DNA from: Stentor roeselii
Lineage: Eukaryota; Ciliophora; Heterotrichea; Heterotrichida; Stentoridae
NCBI GenBank assembly: GCA_006503475.1
Contig: RSEH01000049.1
Span: 35,004-99,003 of the forward strand
Direction: 5' to 3'
Length of the DNA: 64,000 bases
The notes under the pieces were generated by a model. The model was not told the DNA's origin. It was given only the letters and a program-made list of their open reading frames with translations, and did no database searches. Made by a program: the position numbers and the translations under genes. This document shows, one piece after another, positions 57,343 to 64,000 of this stretch (position 1 is its first letter; each line of letters opens with the position of its first letter).

Positions 57343-57347
57343 GGAAC

Positions 57348-58874
57348 TCATTTAAATAAATTCGCATAAAGTTTCTTCTCTTTTTTATGGTAGTTCTCGA
57401 TGCAACTCTTGCACTCCGCGATTTCCTTTAAGAAGTCCTTGACTGCTTCATTTTTCTTGTTTCTTGCGATTTCGAGACCTGCTTCGAATACTTGAATGGC
57501 TGCCTGGTACTCGAACATTGACTTCTGAGAAGAGCCTTTTCGGAAGAGAACTTTTAATTCTTCTGGAGATACTTCAAGAACTCGGTCACATCGAATGACT
57601 GAACTTCGGAAGTCTTTTAGCTTTGAGAAGGAAAGGGCTATGTTCAGTTGAAGACTCACGTAAGTTTCTAGGAACATTTCTAGGTTGTCCTTTACAGGGT
57701 TCAACGCGGCGAGGCCTAACTCGTATTTTTCGATTGCCCTGGAAAAATTTGAGATTTTGAATAAATCGCTTCCTACGGCTTTCATTCTTTTGGCTACGTG
57801 AAGCTTGTCCTCTTCTTCTAAGTCGTAGAGAGGACCTCCTGAAAGGATTTGAAGAAGTTTTAAATGTAATGTGGCTTCGTCTGACTTGCAGTTTAAATCA
57901 GTGTTGAAGGAATCTCGAAGGGTCGTGCTTTTTTCATTTGGGAAACATTCCACGCGGCAGTGCTCGTTTAGTTTCATTAATTTTATTGTGTCTTGCCAGA
58001 GACTTGGGATTGAACATTCGTCGATGTAAGCTGTCAGTCGGCCTGATGTGTTTTTGTCAGCGCTTGTTAATGAATATTCTATTTCCACTTGGCTGTTCGG
58101 GTAAGGGTTCAGCCCAACTCCTTCATCAAGCACTTTTTTAAAAAATCCTCCATTCACATAAACATCCGTGAGTTTAACATGACTTAAAATCTCAATTTCT
58201 ACCATCACATCATCAAACCCTAAAATTTTTTCATCAAATTTCCTAGAAAAATACTCATTCTTGACCGTGACCTGAGAAAATTCATATTTTTTCATAGTCT
58301 TCAAGATCTCAACAATTCCTTCAGAGCACTTCGACACTCCAACAATCAAATCAAGAATCTCTTCTTGAAGAACTTGCGACCCTTGAGTAACTTTTAATCT
58401 AAATTTCACTTCATCTTTATAACTGATTCGATCGATTTCCGATGATTTATTCAAAACTTTCTTAAGCATCATTCCATTCGCATGAAGATCATGAATATTC
58501 AAAAAAGACTGAAGTTCAATTCTGATAATTTTCGCTTCAGACTTGGTCATGGCTTCTGGAACATGAAGGTCTGCAATTTCGTTCTTTTTCATGCTTGTCA
58601 AACCTTTTTCAAGGTAATCTGGAAGCTGCCCCAGGCCTAGTCTCACTGTTTTGAAGTCGAAATCGTTCAAGTTTTCAGAAAAATCGCAGAATCGAAGAGT
58701 CACCTCGTCAAGAGTCCCTGGCTTGTCGATGTTTTCACCTCGCTCGATGATCATTTTGAAGAATTTTTCTCGTTTTCGCCCGAGGTAGACCGGCTCCTCG
58801 ATTGGGTCTTCAGGCATCTCTGCGTCTGACCCGAAACTCATCACACTCGAGGCTTCACTGGCGGTGAGATCCAT
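57348..58874 (-). CDS. FKBP-like immunophilin with C-terminal TPR domain, 508 aa
   Basis: Three FKBP-like repeats appear at about 32-125, 135-235 and 240-345. Each opens with a motif like GFFKKVLDEGVGLNPYPNSQ and then a strand VEIEYSLTSADKN; several PPIase pocket residues are not recognisable, so catalysis is doubtful. TPR helices occupy about 360-500 (AKRMKAVGSDLFKISNFSRAIEKY, LNIALSFSKLKDFRSSVIRC, VLFRKGSSQKSMFEYQAA), ending in a basic helix. The layout is that of FKBP52/ROF1 co-chaperones of Hsp90. ATATTAATG marks the start. Confidence 0.8.
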   Translation of the reverse strand: MDLTASEASSVMSFGSDAEMPEDPIEEPVYLGRKREKFFKMIIERGENIDKPGTLDEVTLRFCDFSENLNDFDFKTVRLGLGQLPDYLEKGLTSMKKNEIADLHVPEAMTKSEAKIIRIELQSFLNIHDLHANGMMLKKVLNKSSEIDRISYKDEVKFRLKVTQGSQVLQEEILDLIVGVSKCSEGIVEILKTMKKYEFSQVTVKNEYFSRKFDEKILGFDDVMVEIEILSHVKLTDVYVNGGFFKKVLDEGVGLNPYPNSQVEIEYSLTSADKNTSGRLTAYIDECSIPSLWQDTIKLMKLNEHCRVECFPNEKSTTLRDSFNTDLNCKSDEATLHLKLLQILSGGPLYDLEEEDKLHVAKRMKAVGSDLFKISNFSRAIEKYELGLAALNPVKDNLEMFLETYVSLQLNIALSFSKLKDFRSSVIRCDRVLEVSPEELKVLFRKGSSQKSMFEYQAAIQVFEAGLEIARNKKNEAVKDFLKEIAECKSCIENYHKKEKKLYANLFK

Positions 58875-59090
58875 TAATATGGAAATTCAGGATCATGGAG
58901 ATTTTTGGAGAACTTTGAAATGAATGATTTTGGGTTTTTATTGTTTTGAATGAGGATTTTTTGAAATTTTTTAGATTGAAGGTTGTGAATGGAAATTTTA
59001 GATTTATGGAAAGTTGAAATAAATTTGAGTTTTAGTCAAATTTTCAATGTTTGTTTGTTTTTAGTGTTTAATTAAGGAACTTATGATGAT

Positions 59091-59696
59091 TTAAAGTTTT
59101 GGTAGAGAATAGGCAAGACAGTATCCTTTTAACTTGCTTCTTAAAAGTATTTTTCCACCATAATATGATCCTTCACTACCTGGAAAATGCGGAAATTTTA
59201 CTAAAGAAGTTAGTTGACTGAGTTGTTTTTCTGGTTCGCACTGAGATACTTGATTTAAATAAAGTTCAACTCCAAGTATACCAAGTGGAGACGAAAGAGC
59301 AATTTTTTCATTAATTTCACAAGGAAGTGGAAAATCACTTTCAAAATAAATCAAATAATATTCTTCTAAGCTTAAGTTAAGCTCCTCTTTCACTTTTTTA
59401 ACCATAAACAATTTCAAAGGAACCCAAGCATTCGCATGATAAAAGTAAAACCTTGCCTTAGTCTTAGGTCTCTTTACTTCCCCAGCAACCCTAACACAAT
59501 GCAAATCTTCCAAACAAACAAAAGTTCCAACAAAAGCCGTAACAGTAACAACAAATCCATCAGAAACAAATCCAGAACTAGAAAAATTCAAGAAATTTTT
59601 CATATTTTCACTAATTTTCTCTTACAACTCCACAAAAGGTCCTGAAAGTTCATCAGTTTTCTCTACAAACACCTGGAAAAGTACAATTCCTGACAT
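59091..59696 (-). CDS. Hypothetical protein, two exons, 196 aa
   Basis: Exon 1 (59696-59626) encodes 23 codons plus two bases (MSGIVLFQVFVEKTDELSG...), joined to exon 2 (59610-59091) across a 15-nt intron. No family is recognised. Sequence is mixed, with hydrophobic beta-like segments (FVVTVTAFVGTFVCLEDL, LGILGVELYL) and a basic strand-turn (EVKRPKTKARFYFYH). A soluble beta-rich fold seems likely. The exon 1 start is 24 bp from the divergent gene at 59721. Without the intron the second ORF begins at an internal ATG (59603). Confidence 0.7.
59611..59625 (-). other. 15-nt intron in the hypothetical gene at 59091
   Basis: On the minus strand: GTAAGAGAAAATTAG. Removal joins GAGTT to TGAAAATATG in frame (Glu-Phe-Glu-Asn-Met) and adds 26 residues before the internal methionine. 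A at position 10. Confidence 0.85.
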
Positions 59697-59720
59697 GATA
59701 TCTGAAAAATGATAATAAAA

Positions 59721-60221
59721 ATGAACAAACCCGATTGGGACGGCCGTTTTCACGTAGTTGACAGCAGAGACAACAACAAGGTTCATGAGTTTTTCAGACA
59801 GTACTTTGACAAGCCCCAAAGGAACAAGCAGGTGAGAATTTGTATGCCTGAAAGTCCCAGCAAGTTCTACCCAACCTTGTCTTCGACTTTAGAGAAGGTC
59901 TCGCATCGCATGCCTAGAATCACTCGGCTTGGAGTGAGGAATAAACGGGAAAGAGAAGTTGGTTGGAATCACAACTTTCAGGTGAAGAATAGCAAAGATA
60001 ACAGCTTTTTCTATTCGACTTATCGAGAATATTTTGATGCTCCGAAAGACTTTGATCATAATAAGTCAGTTGTTAACACCATCCCAGCAACCGCTCACGG
60101 TTATAAAAGATCGCCTTTACGACTCAGATCAGCCGATACAAGAAACATGTGGAGCGAGATCTACACTCCAATAAGCGAGAACAACCTAGTCAAGTACAAA
60201 AACCTAAGAAATTACTTTTAA
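59721..60221 (+). CDS. Hypothetical protein, 166 aa
   Basis: I chose ATG 59721 over 59709 because GATAATAAAA between them looks like the start-proximal motif. The protein is rich in Asn, Arg, Tyr and Phe and holds two similar motifs: FRQYFDKP (about 27-34) and YREYFDAP (about 106-113), each followed by basic residues. This suggests an internal duplication of a short tyrosine-rich unit. No family named; short proteins of this style occur among ciliary microtubule inner proteins, which is only a hint. Confidence 0.6.
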   Translation: MNKPDWDGRFHVVDSRDNNKVHEFFRQYFDKPQRNKQVRICMPESPSKFYPTLSSTLEKVSHRMPRITRLGVRNKREREVGWNHNFQVKNSKDNSFFYSTYREYFDAPKDFDHNKSVVNTIPATAHGYKRSPLRLRSADTRNMWSEIYTPISENNLVKYKNLRNYF

Positions 60222-60281
60222 ATATTTCAAGAAAATAAAATATTACCCAAACCATCCACTCTCTTCTAGTTTCACCTAATA

Positions 60282-61808
60282 ATGGACAGAGACGAACCTA
60301 TCATCAGAATAACTGATGAAAGCTCAGCAAGTTTCCCTGAATGGTTCAATGATTTTCTTTCAACCCCTTCAGAATCCCAGCTGCTGAACCCGAAGTCAAC
60401 ACAAGAAATTTTATTCCAATCATTGATTTTTTCTCTTGCCAACTCAGTGAAAAACTCCTTGAAACCTTTGATTTCAGGGAAAACAACAGAGAACGAGTTT
60501 AATTCTATTTTAGAATCATCAAAAATCCTTCTTCCAGAAATCATTTTCAACCAAGATCCAAGTCTTCAGACTTCCCCAGAGTCGGAAAGCAAAGAGTCTA
60601 TCTTTGACCTGGCCCCTGACGCGAAAGATGAAGATGAAAAAGTCGAATGTGACGTTTTTCAAAGGGCTTTAAGAATTTTGAACTTGAATGGGCGATCTGA
60701 AAATGAATTGTTTGCCGCACTTGATATAAACCATGATGGAAAAGTGAATGTTTTTGAGTTTTGGGCGGAATTTAAGAGAAATGATGCGGATTTCTTTTTT
60801 GAAGAAGTTTCTGAAGTTTTTAAAATTTTAGATGGTGATAAAGACGGTTGGCTTTTTTTGAATGATATCAAAAAAAGGATCAAGTTTATTGAACAGAAGG
60901 CCTTTGATGAGATTAGCGACCCTCTTAGTTGCTTGATTGTTCCGGAGCCTTTGAAGGATGATTTGATTCATGGAGTTTTGAAGGTTCAGATTGGAAAAAT
61001 TACTGGGTTGAAAGGAGGTCCTAGATGTCTTAGGTTTAAATTAAGACAGGTTCTGGAGTACTTGTCTCATGATTTCACGGACAATCAGTTGCCGTTTGGG
61101 TATAAGTGCGAGTTTCCTTTTGAAAACCAGTCTTTAACCCAAATCAACAGCAACTTTGAAATCGAGCTACTAAATAAAAATGTTGTCGAAGGCAGCGGGT
61201 CATTCAATTGGTTTAAAAACCACGAGCTTATATCAGAATTCAGCTTTAAACACAAAACTGACTTGAAAACTTCCTTAGGTCAATCAAAAGGAACAGTTAA
61301 CTGCATAGTTCACTGGATTCCTAGCAAGCCTAAGCAGTACTCACAAGAAGAACTCACGAAAAAAAGACTATTAAAAGAAAAAGCTTTAAAATACCAACAA
61401 GAATTAGAGAGTAAAACAAAAGGACCGAAAAAAAACTTTCATCGATTCACTGATGAATGCATTGATTTCTCTGAAAAAGATGATGATTATCTCCTACAAG
61501 CCAGTAGTGAAGCGAAAGGTTATAAAAAAGATCAAAGTTTCATCGTGCAGATCAGTCAAACTTCCTTTGAACAGCCGAGATCTCCTAGAAATCTTTACCA
61601 CAAGTCAACTATAACCTCTTTTGACAGCAGAAGTCCATGCAAGATGGAATTTTTAAAGACTAAAACTCGTCTAGACAACAGTTTTCAGATGGAAAATCGA
61701 CCGAAAACTCCAAAAACTTCAACTTCCAAGTCAAACCTATTTGAAAAGTCTCCATTTAACAAACGAAAAGACAAAACAAGTAGAATGAACAAATCTTTTG
61801 CGTTATAG
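60282..61808 (+). CDS. EF-hand protein with possible C2-like domain, 508 aa
   Basis: Two EF-hands: ALDINHDGKVNVFEFWAEF (about 145-163) and ILDGDKDGWLFLNDIKKRI (about 182-200). The first has a canonical loop (Asp, Asn, Asp, Lys, Asn, Glu), the second ends in Asp instead of Glu. Residues about 230-350 (VLKVQIGKITGLKG ... FNWFKNHELISEFSF) could be a C2-like beta sandwich; this is inferred. The N-terminus is helical, and the C-terminal 130 residues are Ser/Lys/Thr-rich. CTAATAATGG marks the start. Role unknown; calcium-linked. Confidence 0.75.
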   Translation: MDRDEPIIRITDESSASFPEWFNDFLSTPSESQLLNPKSTQEILFQSLIFSLANSVKNSLKPLISGKTTENEFNSILESSKILLPEIIFNQDPSLQTSPESESKESIFDLAPDAKDEDEKVECDVFQRALRILNLNGRSENELFAALDINHDGKVNVFEFWAEFKRNDADFFFEEVSEVFKILDGDKDGWLFLNDIKKRIKFIEQKAFDEISDPLSCLIVPEPLKDDLIHGVLKVQIGKITGLKGGPRCLRFKLRQVLEYLSHDFTDNQLPFGYKCEFPFENQSLTQINSNFEIELLNKNVVEGSGSFNWFKNHELISEFSFKHKTDLKTSLGQSKGTVNCIVHWIPSKPKQYSQEELTKKRLLKEKALKYQQELESKTKGPKKNFHRFTDECIDFSEKDDDYLLQASSEAKGYKKDQSFIVQISQTSFEQPRSPRNLYHKSTITSFDSRSPCKMEFLKTKTRLDNSFQMENRPKTPKTSTSKSNLFEKSPFNKRKDKTSRMNKSFAL

Positions 61809-61853
61809 GTAGTTTTAATTCAATTATTTCTTCTCAATATAATTGTCTAGTAA

Positions 61854-62522
61854 ATGGTCAGCACCTCATCGGCCATAACTATAAAGATACTTATTGACTT
61901 AAGTTACTTGATACTGCTTTTATTGACCTACTTCTGGCCTATATTCACTTATGACGATGATTTTGAAATCGGACTTCTGAATGTCAAGTACAAATTTCAC
62001 TCTGATGGACTTTCTGCTTATGTCAAAGCAAATTACAATGAATTTGATGACCATCTCTGTAAGTCTTCCATTGACGATACGAAAAAGGTCTGTGAAAAAA
62101 TCGACAAGTTTAAACTAGCTGGACTTATTTATCTTATTTTCACTGCTTTTGGAGGAGTCATTGTTTCTTATGGAATTTTGAATTTGATTGGAAAGGCTTT
62201 TCGTTTCACGGCGAGAGGTTGTTTGCATTTGGACTTCAGTCATTATTTGAATCCTTTTCTGACTCTGCTTTCTTTAGGAATTTATTGTTTGGTTGCTAAG
62301 TTGTATGAAATTGATTATGAGGTGCATATCGGAATATTTTCAATGTTTTTTATATTTTTTGTGGCTTTGTTTAGCTTTTTGTTTTTTTGTCTATATAAAA
62401 AGAGAATCAATTATGATACTGGAGAATATGCGAAATCTGTTGTTTCTCATGAACCTTTGAATAAGAAAAAGCAATCTTCTAATTCAGAACTTGAAATAAG
62501 CAATCCATCCATAATAAAGTAA
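61854..62522 (+). CDS. Four-span membrane protein, 222 aa
   Basis: Hydrophobic spans at about 8-30, 88-112, 133-150 and 158-182. Between spans 1 and 2 is a hydrophilic loop with two Cys (DHLCKSSIDDTKKVCEK) that could form a disulphide if luminal. The C-terminus is Lys/Ser-rich and cytosolic. The layout resembles claudin/PMP22/tetraspan proteins, but no signature motif is found. ATATAATTG precedes the ATG by about 12 bp. Confidence 0.65.
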   Translation: MVSTSSAITIKILIDLSYLILLLLTYFWPIFTYDDDFEIGLLNVKYKFHSDGLSAYVKANYNEFDDHLCKSSIDDTKKVCEKIDKFKLAGLIYLIFTAFGGVIVSYGILNLIGKAFRFTARGCLHLDFSHYLNPFLTLLSLGIYCLVAKLYEIDYEVHIGIFSMFFIFFVALFSFLFFCLYKKRINYDTGEYAKSVVSHEPLNKKKQSSNSELEISNPSIIK

Positions 62523-62559
62523 TCCCATCCAAACCCTTCCAATTACCCTATAATAAAAA

Positions 62560-64000
62560 ATGTCAATCAAACAGGTATGATTTCTATTTATGTATACGAA
62601 GGAATACTGAAGAAGACTCCCTCGAGCAATTCATGAAAGAGATTTCCTCTCTAATCTCAGAGCCATCGACCAACAAAGGCGAAAGAATCGAAGCAGAAGA
62701 CCCAGTATCAGACTTTATTCCAAACCCATCCATTCCCGAGGCTCAAAACTTAAAAAAGCCTTGGTCAGCAAGTCTTCCAACAGTTGACCACTCAAAAGTC
62801 TCATACAACCCAATCCTAAAGGTACTAAAAATTCAGCAAGGTTACAAAGAACACCCTTCAGTCAACTCTTTATCACCATCAGAAGTCGCCGCATTCATCA
62901 GCGCCAATCAAATTTCAATACAAGGAGACGATTCGCTAAAGCCAGTCCTTGACTTCCACCATCTTCCTCTTGAACTCAGCATTATCGACAAGCTCGCCGA
63001 GCTTAATATCTTAAAACCGACGCCTGTTCAAAGCTTTTCACTTCCTGCGGCTTTCGCTGGTAGAGACCTTCTTGCGATAAGTCAGACGGCTTCTGGAAAA
63101 ACTCTTGCTTTTGCATTGCCTGTTGGATTTTTGTGTAAAAATCAGGGAAAAATCACGAAAATTAATGGATTTTCTGGACCTACTGCTTTGGTTTTAGTCC
63201 CTACTCGAGAACTTTGTCTTCAGGTTTTTAAGGAAATTAAGAAGTTTCTTGCTTGGTTTAAAATGAAAATTGTTGCGGTTTATGGAGGAGTACCCAAGAG
63301 TACTCAGTGGAAGGAATTGAAGAATGGATGTGATATTGTTGTTGCTACACCTGCTAGGCTTATTGATTTGTTACAGGCTAAGGCTTGTAGCTTGAAAAAT
63401 GTCGGAATTTTAGTTGTTGATGAAGCTGATTTGATGTTTAGCATGGGCTTCGAGTATCAAGTCCGTTCAATCCTTTCACAAATCCGTCCAGACCGTCAAA
63501 CCCTTTTATTCTCAGCAACATTCCGTCACAAGCTCGAGCAATTCGTGCAAGACATCTTATCAAACCCAATAAAACTTCACATCGGTTCAAGTGTTCACTG
63601 CAACCCAAACATATCTCAAGAAATCCTCGTCCTCGACCACCCATCTAAAAAGTTATCATGGTTATTAGAAAACCTTCAAAAGTTTCTCCAATCAGGTCTA
63701 GTGCTAGTTTTCGTCCGTCACAAAAACACAACAGAAGAATTATTCGAAATCTTAAAAGAAGCTCATATTCCTTGCGGACACCTTCACGGAGACATGGACC
63801 AGCAGAGTCGAGAATCGATTTTCAGTAGTTTTCAAAGTGGACAGTTTAAAGTACTTGTGGCAACTGACGTTGCTAGTCGAGGTTTGAATGTGAAGACTAT
63901 TTCAACAGTTGTTAATTATGACTGTGCTAAGGACGTTGAGACTCATGTGCATCGCATTGGAAGGACTGGAAGAACTGAAAGAAATGAAAGAAATGAAAAG
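62560..64000 (+). CDS. DDX42: DDX42-type DEAD-box RNA helicase (5' frame problem, 3' partial)
   Basis: Helicase motifs in order: SQTASGKT (motif I), PTRELC (Ia), TPARLIDLL (Ib), DEAD in VVDEADLMF (II), LLFSATF (III), LHGDMDQQ, ATDVASRG (V) and HRIGRTGR (VI). FSMGFEYQVRSILSQIRPDR is a DDX42 hallmark. Near the N-terminus, EEDSLEQFM matches the EEDPLDAFM box of DDX42/DDX46. DDX42 works with the SF3b splicing complex. The start motif and ATG sit at 62560 (CTATAATAAAAAATG), but that frame meets TGA after MSIKQV, while the helicase frame is +1 and open throughout. The last base continues off the window. Confidence 0.82.

Noticed and set aside
57938-58141. Plus-strand ORFs within minus-strand genes, such as this one and 48445-48983
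   Set aside because: They mirror the codons of the real genes on the other strand and show no domain or start motif.
1-64000. tRNA, rRNA, CRISPR arrays, transposases, attachment sites
   Set aside because: I searched intergenic stretches by eye for tRNA T-loop signatures, direct repeat arrays and transposase motifs and found none. Short structured RNAs could be missed without covariance models.
1-64000. Reassigned stop codons, as in many ciliates
   Set aside because: All three stops terminate well-defined genes and no conserved domain contains an in-frame TAA, TAG or TGA except where a tiny intron or a frame break accounts for it.

Overview
The window is a slice of a very compact protist nuclear genome. 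The best fit is a heterotrich ciliate macronuclear genome of the Stentor coeruleus kind; this is inferred from the sequence, no database was searched. Three points lead there. TAA, TAG and TGA all act as stops (TGA ends the genes at 29128, 39233 and 51688), so the code is standard, unlike most ciliates. The introns I can define are 15 nt long (five clear cases, GT...AG, usually with A at position 10), the hallmark reported for Stentor. The gene set is ciliate-like: ciliary dynein-2 chain, MORN and DPY-30 proteins, NEK, CDPK and AGC kinases, ABCG arrays and many coiled-coil proteins. About 90% of the window is coding, in 47 genes on both strands, and many spacers are shorter than 30 bp.

Layout. 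1-1620: end of a VPS9 Rab5-GEF gene, prefoldin 2, a small unknown gene. 1655-7652: three tandem ABCG half-transporters. 7750-13230: PP4 catalytic subunit and eIF3i sharing a 12-bp divergent spacer, then a coiled-coil gene and a DENN protein. 13510-19451: two secreted GH1 beta-glucosidase paralogues flanking an AT-rich island with a frame-broken trypsin-like protease gene. 19714-30019: coiled-coil proteins, a PAP2 phosphatase, a TDM1-like TPR plus RRM-like protein, a SPIRAL2/TORTIFOLIA1-like HEAT protein and GTP cyclohydrolase I. 30052-39233: CDPK, TPR protein, minimal FHA protein, WDR60-type dynein-2 intermediate chain, CAMK-like kinase. 39276-46566: RAD50 followed by three coiled-coil genes on the same strand. 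46588-53805: MORN, GOT1, HEAT, LITAF-like, LRR, DPY-30 and possible MED22 genes. 53835-64000: AGC and NEK kinases, an FKBP-like TPR protein, EF-hand and membrane proteins, and a DDX42-type helicase cut by the window end.

The genes do not form one pathway. Most are housekeeping, trafficking, signalling or cytoskeletal. The layout is the most interesting part: start codons sit 0-15 bp from a TATAA/TAATAA-like motif, some divergent start codons are only 7, 8 or 12 bp apart, and two convergent genes abut with no base between stop codons.

A second large-scale signal is base-composition asymmetry. The + strand alternates between C/A-rich and G/T-rich patches of roughly 300-700 bp that ignore gene boundaries and coding strand. 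Three loci (13114-13127, 16298-16355, 62560-62600) have frame problems not explained by 15-nt GT-AG introns; they may be real oddities or single-base assembly errors. No tRNA, rRNA, CRISPR array, transposase or telomere was found.
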